DNA of 64,000 bases from Arcuatula senhousia (lineage: Eukaryota > Mollusca > Bivalvia > Mytilida > Mytilidae): NCBI GenBank assembly GCA_963971305.1, contig OZ020308.1, positions 31,773,275 to 31,837,274 on the forward strand. Direction: 5' to 3'. The notes beneath the pieces were generated by a model. The model was not told the origin of the DNA. It was given only the letters and a program-made list of their open reading frames with translations, and searched no databases. The position numbers and the translations under genes are program-made. The first letter of the stretch is position 1. Each line of letters begins with the position of its first letter. Below, one piece after another: positions 35,171 to 46,917 of the stretch.

Positions 35171-35350
35171 CTAGTATTTTCGTGGTGTCGAAGAGGTCCT
35201 TCGTCTTTTATAACCTGGACGTTGTTCCGGTGTAGATCGAGAAGCATCACTGTAGGTGTGTCTTGGTCTTGTGAAAGTACTTAAGTCTTGTGTGTCATCT
35301 TCTTGAGGGCAATCATTATAAACTTCCCCATCAACGTAAAGTACATCTCT
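35171..35350 (-). pseudogene. LINE ORF1, last 58 codons only
   Basis: The minus frame reads VLYVDGEVYNDCPQEDD, then an Arg/Ser/Thr-rich tail ending in a TAG at 35171-35173, about 60 bp before the endonuclease domain. The rest of ORF1 is missing by 5' truncation. Confidence 0.5.
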
Positions 35351-35940
35351 GACAAGTTATTGGAAACTAACGGTTTTGGGTGCGGATTAAATTCTTTACT
35401 ACATGTAGCCTACTAAATTTTCTTTATAAAAAAAAACTAAATAAGGATGTCATAAACGCATGCACATGATAAATTTATAAACAAAATTCTTCTGTTAATA
35501 TTGATAAATATTCCGAAAAAGCAATTGTCCCTTTTTAACACACTTTTAAACTTTGTTATGAAAAAAAACTAAATTTTACGGATTATGAAACATGTTTCTG
35601 AGAAACATTGTGATGTAAAAAATGTTAACGTGATAAGAAATCGGGCGGTAAAAACCTACCAGATTTTCAGCGGCGAATCTGACGAATTGGAAATTAATTG
35701 GTTTGAAAGTATTTATTATCCAAAGACATCTATATAAAAACATGAGACACATGCGAGACATGAACCACCGCGTAGACTGATAAAAAACTGAATTCATGCG
35801 GGCCAAAAAATAAAGCAGTTCTCGTTTCAAGACACCTGCGAACCCGCGAGTCCTGGTTGCGGCTAGTGAGTTACACAAGGCTTTTCGTATTTAAAAACTA
35901 ACTCACTATCATTTTAGATATGTATCTCAATTTCTAGTCA
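35351..35940. other. No recognised feature
   Basis: A 100-codon minus frame (35576-35878) shows no domain or homology that I can name and lies in ordinary AT-rich sequence. Confidence 0.35.
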
Positions 35941-35944
35941 TTTT

Positions 35945-36891
35945 TATACGACAAAAAAAAAAAAAAAAAAAAAATTGCCGACGTATTATGGCGTGGTCGT
36001 CGTCGTTGTTGACGTTGTCTGTTTACTTGAGTGTTCCAACAATAACTTTAGTCCTAGTTATCCGATTGTTATGAAATTTGGCAATGATGCTCCTTACAAT
36101 AAAAAAGATATATGGGATTGATTTTGGAAGTCCCTCTTTCATGTCTTTATTCGTTTAGAAATGATGGGTCCTTAAGGGGCAATAGATTTTAAAATGTTAT
36201 TTGTTCCCACAACTTAGCTTCTGGCTAGCTACATGTGTAATTGCTATAAAGACAATAATATGCCTTACCATTAAGCATATATGTTTTTGGCTTGAGGATT
36301 CCTTTATTTCATAAAGAATAAGGGGCTCAAAAAATGGCAAAAATGATATTTTTAATTTGTGACGTGATTTTGATTTTTGTCGCAAGTAAAGTCTTGTCAA
36401 GTAGTGAATACAAAAGGGAGGATTAATTATTGGGGTGGCTGTTTTTTCTTTATGAATTTAGGGACCAAAAGGGTCCAAAATCGATTTTTTTGGGTTATTT
36501 ATTGTCCGATTTCAAAAATGTTTTTTGGTAATTATTTCTTGTCAAGTAGTAAATTTACTAAATTGAGGATTAATTTTGTGGCATCCCTTTCCCCTTAATG
36601 CCGTCAGGGGCCAAAAGGGTCCCAAAAAGTAGCAGATACCCATAAGTAGGGACCGAAGGGGGTAATGGTTTTGTAACTTTAATTTTTTTTTTGGTTCCGT
36701 CTTTGAAAAAAAATAAATTCCTCATAAAATGTGAGTGAAAACTTTACTAAAGGCTGCATGTGTCAAAAACTTTGTCAGTCCACCATGGGCTGCATGTGTC
36801 CAGAGCAATTTACTATCCGTATTGGGCCTAATCGCCAAGGGTTCGACATGTTGTGGACGTATCATACTGCGCTGTGCATAGCTTTTTTGTT
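35945..36891 (+). mobile_element. Family A element, near-complete uninterrupted copy
   Basis: The head TATACGAC...GCCGACGTAT is split by an A-run of about 23. The body matches copy 1 in order, including CCACCATGGGCTGCATGTG (36780). The 3' end has TTGTGGACGTAT (36851-36862), the inverse of the head, then CTGCGCTG...ATAGCTTTTTTGTT. This copy defines the family length, about 950 bp. Confidence 0.7.
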
Positions 36892-37655
36892 AAAAGAAGG
36901 AAAATATCGGTTATTTTCAAGTCTTGGTCGTGCTCCGTTAGTTTTAAAGCTTTACTACTGGGGAGACGGCCACGAAAGGAAAATAACATGAACATGAATC
37001 GATGTCGAAGTCGATGATATGGCACCTGGCGTAGTCATCGCGGCCAACCAGATAAACCAGTTTTGACTGCTTCTGGAAAAGCCAGCCATTAGACCTGATG
37101 ACGGAATACCTATGATAACATTTTATTAAAAAATTAATAAATCATCTAATTTGTTTTTGTACAATATTCAATTATTGTCTTTTTGCATTCCGTTATTTTT
37201 GTGATGTGGGCTTCCCTGTTGGAATTTTTTGGTCTTGAGTACTTTTCGTTCAATATTTTTGGTTTTTAATCTTCCAATTTTTTTATTCAAATGCTGCTTA
37301 TGAGAGGTTACTCCTTGAAATATCGACATACAGCATAACCAAATTAACCGTTTTATACCCGTTTTTGGTATTGTATTTTTCCATCTTTATTTATTATAAA
37401 TATCTTAATTGTGCTGCATGTATTAAGGGTTATAAATATCCTTTTGAATGAAAAGTTCTGAGAAAATAAGATTAATCATCTTAGAGTAAAGAGGTTGAGG
37501 TTCCAGCCGGAGTTGTCGCGGGTCGACAGACACACACAAAAAGCAAACAAACAAAAAGTATTTCTTTTCATATGAACTGCCAGCAACAGATGGTCACTCC
37601 CTAATAATATGACTAGCTCGTATAAAGTTGAAATAGTGGTCAAATGACTAACTAA
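36892..37655. other. No recognised feature
   Basis: It contains a GC-richer part (36900-37080) without an open frame that I recognise, then AT-rich sequence. Confidence 0.35.
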
Positions 37656-37659
37656 ACTT

Positions 37660-37975
37660 TTTTGAAGTTTGCATGTGTCTAAAATTACTGATCAAACGCA
37701 AAATAGTTGTATTTGGTGTACAATGACGGATCCAACTCAGAGTTTTAAAAATACTGACTAATCAGTTGTTAGCCGTTTGACCCAACGCATTTCAAGTTGA
37801 AACAACTGGTTAAGGACTGTACCAACGCAACATAAGTTGAATCAGTTCTGAAGTGTTTGACCAAACGCATATTAAGTTGGAACAACTGTAAAAGGACTGA
37901 ACAAACTTAATTTAAGTTGAATTAGTTGTTAAACGACTGACACAACTAAGAAAGCGTTGGGTCAGTCATTGTTTA
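37660..37975 (+). repeat. Degenerate minisatellite, about 40-bp units
   Basis: Units of the form 'gtttgaccaaacgcatattaagttg-aacaactg' recur at least five times (37785, 37826, 37864, 37903, 37940), alternating GTTTGACC and GACTGWAC starts. The AAGTTGAA core also occurs before 37785, more diverged. Confidence 0.6.
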
Positions 37976-38129
37976 ACAGAAAGAAATAAAATATGTTTGA
38001 TGCAGTCGATAGAAACTGCTGCCCCAACTCTGACAAATGCAAACAGTCTTTTTGACAGTACTTAACGGTTAATATCTTACATTATCAGTTGCATTACGCC
38101 GGACTATGGTACAGACAGTCTTTTATTTT

Positions 38130-38215
38130 GCCAGTAGTGTAGGTTGACCGTTTCTAAGCTTGGGGGTAGGGTGTTCAAATCCCACAGAAGGCCCAGAGGT
38201 GTGAGTCCTCAAATT
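38130..38215 (+). other. tRNA-like Pol III B-box region
   Basis: GGTGTTCAAATCCCAC contains a good B-box core (GTTCAAATC), about 45 bp after TAGGTTGACCG, which could be a weak A box. The cloverleaf is not complete. It could be the head of an old tRNA-derived SINE. Confidence 0.35.
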
Positions 38216-38299
38216 GTTAACAAGGCCAACCAAGTACCTATGCCATAGATGGGGGCTCTGATTTTCTAGTCTGGATAATTGGGCTTTAAACCTCCACAT

Positions 38300-39660
38300 G
38301 AAGACAGCAACACCTTAACAGAGGGACATGGTAATGGCCCGTGTCTGTCCGTCACACTTTTTCGAGACCGCTTGACAGATTTTGATGAAATTTTGTAGGA
38401 TTGTAATGTTAGTCATGATATGTAGTTGATCATATTGCCCCACCATTTTGATTCGACAATTTTTGTAAGAGTTATGGGACTTTTTGGACTTTGTTCATGT
38501 TAGGTCATAGGAACTCTTTGTGTGTTAAACTCCTCTGAGACTGCTTGATAAATTTTTATAAAATTTTGTAGGATTGTTTGTCATGATGTATAGTTGATCA
38601 TTTTGCACCACCATTTTGATTTGACAATTTTTGTACGAGTTATGGGCCATACCCCGCCCCCTAAAATTTCAAAATTGTTTATTACTTGAAAACTGTTTAG
38701 ATCCCCACCCTATAATCACATATATTATTACTCGTATAATATGAAAAGACAAATCATTTTACACCTATGGGGTCCCGTGCGGGGCCCAGGTGGCGAATAG
38801 GCCTGCAGCAGAGCCTAGCTTGTCGTAAGAGGCGACTAAGGGTCTTGGGTTTCTGACGTCGGGTCAGTGCTCATCCCACAGAGCAACTTAGTGTGTACCC
38901 TAGGTGGCTGAATAGGGTGGCCCTCGTCCGCGGGGGTTGTCAGGTCTATAATACGGAAACCCTGACCGCCGACCATAGTGGGCCAACGTGTGTGGAGAGT
39001 GCCACGCTTCATGCACGAACAAGATCCCTTTGTGGACCGCGAAGTAGTGCACCACCTAGGCTAAATTTTCCGCCCCTACCCACCTCTCCTCCTTTTCCTG
39101 TGGTTCTACAAAATTTACCGTTCCTTTGTTTCCCACCCTATCCCCATATTTCATTTATCATCGTCATTTCATGTTCATTGTATCATCCTCCTGTAAATAA
39201 CCTATATAGCGCTGCACGGGCGTAAAACACAAACTCACTCACACCTATGGGTCCCTTTTGGGTCACGCCCGACCCCCTAAAATTACAAAATTTGTTATAA
39301 CTTGAAAACTAATTAGATCCCCACCCTATAACCAGATATGTTATTACTCTTTATGTAAACACAAATCAATTGAATGCCTTGAAACTTGGTAGGATGGTTA
39401 AGCATGACCAACTATACGTCCTAAGCGACTTTTAGACATGTCGGACTTCTACTTCCTGTTTTATGATGGGCCGATCTGAAATTGTACTTTTCAGACATAC
39501 AGATTTCCGTCAAGCTTTTCTCAGAAACCGTACATTGGAATGATTTGAAACTTTGTAGGATGGTTTAGTTTGATAATCTTTACGTCATAAGCAACTTTCA
39601 GACCTGTTGGACTTCAACTTTATATTTTGGGCCAGCGGGGGCATCCGTGTCCCATGGACA
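38300..39660 (+). mobile_element. Family E element interrupted by a SINE
   Basis: A GTCTGTCCGTCAC run opens three diverged body units (anchor 'aaaattttgtaggattg', 'gttatgggac'), then family E 3' sequence 'ggacttcaactttatatttt', 'agcgggggcatccgtgtcc'. The SINE at 38772-39240 splits it. Confidence 0.55.
38772..39240 (+). mobile_element. SINE family 1, full copy (plus)
   Basis: It begins GTCCCGTGCGGGGCCC, has GGTGGCGAATAGG (A-box-like) and the conserved CTTGTCGTAAGAGGCGACTA, then the long body, and ends in CACGGGCGTAAAACAC plus (ACTC)n. The target duplication ACACCTATGGG is exact at 38761-38771 and 39241-39251. GTCGTAAGAGGCGACTAA recalls the core of the MetaSINE superfamily; that naming is from memory. 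Confidence 0.85.
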
Positions 39661-39879
39661 CATTCTTTCTTTATTTGTGTTTTCCAAAGAGTATCCATCA
39701 ACCTTATGATGGTTCTTCGTATATGTAAATGTAGATGTTCTTTTTGTTTTTTTTTCTGTTCAGTGTTCATTGGTGTCTTGTTTCAATTTGTTATAATCAT
39801 ACATGGGTTTTTGAATTCTGAATAATGGATTTGACTTTAGTTCCCTTTGTCCTACTCCTATATTTATTTTTCTTTATAG

Positions 39880-39990
39880 AGGACGATATAGATGGACCAG
39901 CTCTTGTCCCTTAACAATGAAGATCTTAAAGAAATGTTCAAGAAAAGAGGACCAAGAGCCCGATTTAGGGTTTTGCTGGATAAACTTAAG
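39880..39990 (+). pseudogene. SAM-domain exon with a frameshift
   Basis: The acceptor TTTATAG precedes DDIDGPA; after a one-base slip near 39903 the frame reads LSLNNEDLKEMFKKRGPRAR and FRVLLDKLK, then a GTAATG donor at 39991. The D-x-DG...L-x-x-L-x-x-x-DLKE...G-x-R pattern is that of a sterile alpha motif. Downstream at 42320 an acceptor opens a coding stretch that may be the next exon. Confidence 0.6.
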
Positions 39991-40605
39991 GTAATGACAT
40001 TTGCAATTGCAAGTGGATTGTGTTGACACAATATTCCTCATTTTTAACATTCTTTTGTTAAATGCTTGGCAATTTGACAGGGATACAAAATATTCATGTC
40101 GGACATACCATTGTATGTTGCGTTAGAATCCACAAAATCTTTAAACATAATAATAAAACCTCTTCAGCTTTCTGTTGAGATTTGAGAATACCGGTAATAA
40201 AATTTTACATTCATAGGTGGGGAAAAAGAGGATAGTTAAATGGAAACTCACCAATACTATATTCTCAACAACTGTAGCAGTTAAAAATTCAGCTATGTCA
40301 ATATTAACTGTTGATAGGAAATAATGTAGGTCATCTTGTGAACTACATTTTTGTATATGTACGTTCTTTTCTCATGAAACTTCATGGGGACAGAAGTTGA
40401 CATAAATGCACTTTGACCATGCTTGATGGAAACAATACATGTATGAATACTGTAAATTTTGAATTTACTACTATGTTTTTATTTTTGCAATAAGTGTGAA
40501 TGCTTTGAAATAAAAAAAAATAATTTGCATTTATAGGGAATTGGTATGTCTAAGTTCCTAAAATCACGATATTAATTTATATCGAATTTTGTACAAATTA
40601 AACAG
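39991..40605 (+). other. Probable intron, no recognised element
   Basis: AT-rich, no coding or repeat signal that I can name up to the family A fragment at 40610. Confidence 0.35.
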
Positions 40606-40609
40606 TTTT

Positions 40610-41437
40610 GATTACGGCCCCTTTTGGCCCCTAATTATAAAACAAGTGAAAAAAGGGATGGTCGCAAAAATTAATTCTCAAATTGGGATTCGCTACCTGA
40701 CAAGAATAAACTTGCAAAAAAAAAATTCAAAATCGGACCACAAATAAAAAAGTTTCGATTTTGGCCCCATTTGTCCCCTAATTACGTAATAGGGGGAAAA
40801 AGGGGGGGTCGCAAAAATTAATTCTTAATTTTGTATCCGCTATTTGACAAGAACAAACATGCAAATTAAAATTTCAAAATCGGACCACAAATAATTTTTT
40901 TTTTATTTTGGCCCCTTTCGGCCCTTAATTACACAACGGAGAAAAAGGGGGCGCAAAAATTCATCATGTTCATTCTTGTATTGTAAGAAACATTCTTGAC
41001 AAATTTCACATCAATAGGCCAACTAGGACCAAAGTTATGGTGGAAACAAGTAAAATATTTGAATTTTTTGCCCCTTTTGGGCCCCTTATTTCAAAACAAA
41101 AAAAGGGGGGACCCCCAAAATCAATCCCATTCATCCTTGTATGGTAAAGAACATCACTGTCAAATTTCATAGCAATCGGATAACTAGAACTAAAGTTATT
41201 GTGGAAACAAACAAAAAAGCAGTAATTTTGGCCCCTTATTTCTAAACGAAAAATGGGGGGACCCCCAAAATCAATCCCATTCATCCTTTTATGGTAAGGA
41301 ACATCATTGTCAAGTTTCATAGCAATTGGATAATTGGAACTAAAGTTATTGTGGAAACACTAAAAAGTTAACAGACACCGACGACGACGACAGCATCATA
41401 CCATTATACGTCCGCAATTTTTTTGCGGTCGTATAAA
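40610..41437 (-). mobile_element. Family A element (minus), head present
   Basis: The head hairpin TATACGTCCGCAA/TTGCGGTCGTATA is at 41405-41435, preceded on the element strand by a T-run. Body units follow leftward with 'ccccaaaatcaatcccattc' twice at a step of about 140 bp. The tail is lost near 40600. It sits in the intron between the SAM exon and the 42320 exon. Confidence 0.65.
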
Positions 41438-41638
41438 AAATGGGAAAACATATTCAAGTCACACTGAACCAGTTTCTGCAGGGAAAAATGGAGACCAAGT
41501 GTGACAGATTTGTTTTTAATAGAATCAAACTTGGCTGCTAGGCCAGATATTGCACACTACAAATATATATCAATGCACAACGCAACAAAGAGCATGAATT
41601 GTTACCTTGTAGGAATGACCCTTAGGTGTTCCTTTGTT

Positions 41639-41950
41639 TTTTTATGGCCCGCCCACATATGTGGGGCCTACATATAGATTTACCCTTGTATGTCCGTCTG
41701 TCAGTACATACGTCCGTCCGTAACACTTTGGTTAAGTTCTTGGTTTAGGTCTTTATGTAGTAGGGCTAAGATATTCCACCAGTAGTGGTGTCTTGGGTAA
41801 CTTGACACAACCCACTAAGAATTAGGTCACTGTGACCTACTATTTACGCTTGAACGACTTTGGTTAAATGTTTGGTTAATGTCCATATCCAAATGCATGA
41901 AAATAACAGGTGGGCCATCCGTGGCTTACAGACACATTTTCGAGTTTTAA
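41639..41950 (+). mobile_element. Family I short element
   Basis: The head TTTATGGCCCGCCCACATATG (hairpin with GTGGGGCC) is followed by a GTCCGTCTGTC run. Near the 3' end, GGTGGGCCAT returns as the inverse of the head, then CCGTGGCTTACAGACACATTTT. It is about 310 bp. Sequence at 49060-49177 (minus) matches it. Confidence 0.5.
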
Positions 41951-42319
41951 ACTTTGGTGCTGATTTAACGAAACATGGCCCGCTTTTCCTGTAATCAACA
42001 TTAAACACTATGGGAGATATGTTAAATGACACACTAGGAAGCATTAGCAATAATCTGAAAAGAATAGAAAAAATGTTTACATCTGTTGCTTCTTTACGAC
42101 CACAGTGATACTGGTGAAGGTAACTGGAATGCTGGAGAAAACCACCAGCCTTTAGTATGTCACTGACAAACCCAATCACATACAAAATAAGTCAACTGCA
42201 CCCTTTTTGCAAGGGTATTCAAACTCACACTTTAATAGAGGTGATATGAGGGGGGGGGGTGAAGAATAAAAGAAGACAAAAACATACATACGATTTATAA
42301 CATTTTCATTTCATTTCAG
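41951..42319. other. No recognised feature
   Basis: Intron-like sequence up to the TTTCATTTCAG acceptor at 42319. Confidence 0.35.
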
Positions 42320-43880
42320 GTCTGGAGAACTAAGAAGACTTGGTTTCAAAATTTTCGGGGAAACATTTATAGAAATTCAAGCACCATTAAAGAAGGCATG
42401 GCACAGATTTTTGAATGATAAAGCCATTGACCAAGTGAGAAAGGGGACACCAAAGAGTTTACTGGAAGGACTGATAAAAAAAGCATGGTCCTATGAAGGA
42501 GGGCGACACGTTTCAATTTGTGAAAATGGTGAAAGAATGTGCTGTTATTTAAACTTGGAAATAGACCCATTTAAAGTCTATGAAGAAGCAGCAAAATATA
42601 AATCTACAAAACTGAAGGAGTTAGAGTCAAAGCAGACGGAAAAAGAAAGAGATTTATGGGATCGTATAAAGAAAGGCATTATTTCAACCACTGACAAAAC
42701 AACAACAAAAGAGTTTATTAAAAAACTTCAAAATGAAATAGACAAAACTGAAAGGGACTATGCCTAAATATTACAAACTGGGCTGCACATGTTTACAGAA
42801 TTGGGAAAACAGGGGCACAGAAGATAAAATAAGGGAGAAAACGAAAAGCGGATGTTGCAGAGATAAGATACTTAACAGCAAAGGAACTAAAAAAAACTAA
42901 AGTATCAGATGAAAAGCAGTTATCCAACTTGGATGAGCCATTGGTCATAGAAAATAGTAGTGATGAAAGAAACAAATCTGAAGCTTATCAAGAAAATCAC
43001 GTGAAGAGAGAGACAAAGTACAGAGAGAGCACACTGTTGTCATAGATGTTGAGGATAAAAACAAGAACAGAAATGGGGAAATCAGTAGTAACACTAATCT
43101 TTCAAAGAAGCGTGAAACCGTACATAATGGGCCAAGTCTTCACACCAAAGGAGAGAAGCTTCAGTCCTATGACACCTACCTCGGTATACAAATTATGTTC
43201 CCTGGAATGAGTCAGAATACTGTTAACCTTCCTGAGAGAGAGAATCCAGAAGTTCTAATGCTTGTGTTGGATTTTGTTTAAAGAGAGCTGAAGATTTCTT
43301 GAAAAGCAAATTTTCTCCAACCTTGGAAGATGGTTTTCAGCATTATGGATCTTTTCTTGTTGAGATGGTAGACAGATATCAAAAGGACCAAATTGAAATG
43401 ATGGACCCAAAGACTGCAATAAGATACTTTGGCTACAACCAGCTCATGTATGTTGAAAAGGAAATTTTTTGGCACACCAGTCTGAATGTTGGAGGTAAAG
43501 ATCCAATGGAAGTCTGTAGAGAAGAATACCATGCATTTTTTAAGATCAGATGGAAGAGAGGTCATGTTGATCACCTTACCACCTGACAAAACGTTCATAA
43601 TCCTATGTGATGAGAAGGGAGATCAAATTCTGTTTTACTCGCACCAACATTATACAGATGACAACTTTACATTTGAGGAAGCAGTGAAGAGAAAAGATCT
43701 ATTAGGCATTATTGCGACAAGTGACCAAACCTCAAACATGCTGATGTATGCATTTTCTCATACAGCAAAAGAAACACGTTGTAGCTTGAAAACTGGTTAT
43801 GTCCTTAGAATAACGAAATCAAAAAACTACTAACTGCTCCTGGTGAACAAAGAATTGATTTAGAAAAGTTTAAAGATATT
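42320..43880 (+). pseudogene. Decayed long protein gene, middle part (unknown family)
   Basis: After the acceptor the frame reads SGELRRLGFKIFGETFIEIQ and runs to a stop at 42767 with a Lys/Glu-rich helical C-terminus. Coding text continues in shifting frames: HTKGEKLQSYDTYLGIQIMF (about 43145), KSKFSPTLEDGFQHYGSFLV (43300), MYVEKEIFWHTSLNVGGKDP (43450), then a shifted frame VMLITLPPDKTFIILCDEKG (43562). At least four frameshifts or stops are visible. I recognise no catalytic family here. It is collinear with the SAM exon upstream and the DDE-like segment downstream. Confidence 0.55.
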
Positions 43881-43959
43881 AATAAGTACAAAAGAAGGCT
43901 AAAAAAATGACAATTTCACACGAGATGGCAGAGGATCAACTGCTATAAAAAAAACAATA

Positions 43960-46190
43960 TTTGGTATGATTTGAATGTATGCAAAGCTTGGCAAGAAGCC
44001 ATTACGGATCTGGTAAATGTTTCAAATAACTCAGGAACAAACATGAGTAGGCGGATTGAAGCAATAGGATTGATCAAAGCTTCCGAAGTTATTGAAACAC
44101 AAGTTTTTACTCCTTTGAGAGATTTATTTACAATTAAATACCACTCAAGCACCTACAGAGACCTGTTTATGAAATATTTACCTGTGATTTAAGTATACAA
44201 AAATGTTGATAAGAATATACAATCATTTTTTATCTGAAAAAAAATGAAGGAATTCATTGGAGTAAATTGATAGATACAATAGAATGGCCAACTAGAACTG
44301 AACTAGTGCAGAAGGAAGTTGCAGATAAGCTTCAGGGCATTCTAACGCCAGCACTGTTGTATAGAGAACGATCGTCATATTTTAAAATATATAATTACAG
44401 AGTTGACATCCATTGAATTTCTGAGCAAAAAAGGGTTAGATGGAAAGATATTCAACAGGAATGCTCTTAAAACTAACATCACAGACTCCAAAAAAACAAT
44501 TGATAATTGGTTGGATAAAAGAGACCAACTTAAACCCAAACACAAATACATTGAGAGACAAAGCGGACAACGACTCAAAGGATCTGACGGAGAGTTTTTA
44601 GTAGAGAAATATCCAGAATTAACTACAGTAATGCTTCAACTTTTTGACTGTGGAGGTGATGGTTTGCAGAGTCACCCAAGATTAATTTGTGATACTCTGT
44701 ACCTGCACAATACAAAATGGATGAACATGCCAAGATGTGTCTCAAAATTTTTCAAAATGTTTTTGGTATTGATATTTCTGTTAGTGCTGCATACACTTGT
44801 ACAGAGAATTTCCGTGAGAAATCCTATCAAGCTAAACGCTACCATGCTGGTCAAAATATAAACCCAGGAATAAGTCTGAAAAGACCAACAAGAGGTGGAA
44901 ATCTTGACATGTCAATTAATGATCACTATGATAAACTATTCTATTGAGAATACACTGTGTAATACAGGAAAAATAATTGGTTGTGATGACAAAGCTTTGG
45001 TACATTGTGACGTAAAGGTTGTCCAGCGACCAAGTAAGTCTTTGAAAAAGGTCACATATTATTCAGATCATGACTGGGAAAAGAATACAAAACGGTCATT
45101 ATAAATCACTACATATCAGCTAGTCAAAGTGGAAGATCTATCCAAAACTGAAGATATAGTTGTTCAACTGAATGGGATACATATATGTCAGAGTCGCCTC
45201 ACTGGTGGCGGCATATCAGAAGTAAAGCTTCATTATTTTGAAGGCTCTACAGTCTTTGGACATTTCAACGAGCTTCTGCAAGTTATGTCTTTGGGCGAGA
45301 ACAAGAGTTTTTTCAAAACTAGTTCAAATATAATTCCACAACTTTTGTTAACAGTAGATGGTGGTCCTGATGAACGTCCAAGAAACAAGCAAACTATATT
45401 TGCAACAGTTTTATTGAGGAAACTGCTTAACATGGACAAAATTAAGGTCATATAATATGCTAAAGGCTGTTCACAGAGGCACTCAGTTGAAAGACTTCAT
45501 TTTGCGGAAGGAAGATCTCTATCTCAAGCAGGACCTATTTCTTCAAAATATGCCCACAACAGTGAAATTGTGGAAGGAGTATTTAGTGAGGAACTTTTCC
45601 AAGAAAACTTAGAGTTGGCAAGGGAGGAAGTCATTAGTCGCTTGGATAAAACACCATACACAGAAGAGTAGATAAGAGCAATCAAGCCTCCTCCAGAAAT
45701 TGACTGGGTTATACCAGAAGAAATGATTTCAAAGATAAATTTGTTTCTGAAAAAAGATAGTACTGAATATAGATCTAAAATAAATTTTCTTATAAAACCT
45801 ACTGGACCTATATGGAAGAAAATATATGAGGTATATGACTTGAATCCATCAAAATGCTTTAATGCTGTATCAGTTTTTAGTGAAATGAATGACCCTCATA
45901 CATCATGGTTACAGCAGTGATGTTTTTGCATCTTATCGACAATAGATGGATGGATTGGAAATCCAATTAACAGATTTGAAATTCAACCAGTCGTAGATAT
46001 CAGTGCATTGCCAAATCACAAATACTTATCTTACCAACAAGCAAAAAAGATCGTAGAATACTTTCTTGACAACAACCTAGAAATTCCTCAGTTTTTAAGA
46101 GTGCCAGACTTTTATTTGCCCTCAAAGTATATCAATTATATTAAGAAAAAAGAACCTTCAATGTTTTGTGATTAAAGAGAATTTACAAAC
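43960..46190 (+). pseudogene. Decayed DDE-transposase-like gene
   Basis: Frame-broken but nearly continuous coding text: DLNVCKAWQEAITDLVNVSN, SQSGQRLKGSDGEFLVEKYP-like (44560), KMCLKIFQNVFGIDISVSAA (44730), GKIIGCDDKALVHCDVKVVQ (44965), LLTVDGGPDERPRNKQTIFA (45350), then KGCSQRHSVERLHFAEGRSL (45465) and a long C-terminal part to about 46170. The DDK, VDGGPDE and HSVERLH blocks in this order look like the three acidic positions of a DDE nuclease. I cannot assign the superfamily. At least five stops or frameshifts are present. Confidence 0.55.
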
Positions 46191-46245
46191 TTGCAAAATA
46201 TTATCGGTGTTATTGCAGATGAAATTAGATCATATATCAAAAAGA

Positions 46246-46336
46246 CGTACATCGAGTAAAATTGAAGTACATGTCCAATCCACATACGTGCTCGGACCAT
46301 AAAAACAAAACCAAAACTTGTTTGTAAAGAATTAAG
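46246..46336. repeat. 90-bp SINE left flank, duplicated at 49178-49272
   Basis: It runs from CGTACATCGAGTAAAATTG to TTTGTAAAGAATTAAG and is almost identical to 49178-49272. Both are followed by a minus SINE at the same base. Confidence 0.85.
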
Positions 46337-46820
46337 TGAGTGAGTGAGTGAGTTGGTGTTTTACGCCCTTGCAACGCTATATAGGTTATTTACAGGCGAT
46401 GAACATGAAAAGGATGATACAATGAACATAAAATGATGATAATAAATGAAATATGGGATGGGGTGGGAAACACAAGGACGGTAAATTTTGAAGAACCACA
46501 GGAAAAGGGGAGAAGTGGGTAGGGGCGGAAAATTTAGTCTATGTGGTGCACTACTTGGCGGTCCACAAAGGGGTCTTTTACGTGCATGAAGCGTGGCATT
46601 CTCCACACACGTTGGCCCACTATGGTCGGCGGTCAGGGTTTCCTTATTATAGACCTGACAACCCCCGCGGACGAGGGCTACCCTATTCAGCCACCTAGGG
46701 TACACACGCTCTATGGGCTGAGCACTGACCCGACATCAGAATCCCAAGACCCTTAGTCGCCTCTCACGACAAGCTAGGCTCTGCTGCGGGCCTATTCGCC
46801 ACCCGGGCCCCGCACGGGAC
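46337..46820 (-). mobile_element. SINE family 1, full length (minus), without its own target duplication
   Basis: Full body and both ends are present (TGAGTGAG tail at left, CGCACGGGAC head at right). The left flank ends AAGAATTAAG but the right flank (AAAAAGAAAGAGG) does not repeat it, unlike the copy at 49273. Confidence 0.85.
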
Positions 46821-46917
46821 AAAAAGAAAGAGGACAAAGAGAAAAATGCATCAGTTAAAAATATAAAGAAATCATTTTCACACCGTTTAATAGGTAAACT
46901 GACCAACATCGAACTGA

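Larger units (their letters stand above)
31440..35350 (-). mobile_element. Non-LTR retrotransposon (LINE), 5'-truncated
   Basis: On the minus strand it holds the end of ORF1, an endonuclease region and a reverse transcriptase, then a short 3' UTR with AATAAA and an AT-repeat end near 31450. The 5' end is cut inside ORF1 at about 35350. The EN-RT frame is broken once. The clade is not fixed by eye; the RT and the Cys-His tail recall I/Jockey-group elements of marine invertebrates. Confidence 0.85.

Noticed and set aside
35576..35878. A 100-codon minus-strand gene upstream of the LINE
   Set aside because: No recognisable family, no repeated occurrence and no supporting splice or promoter signal.
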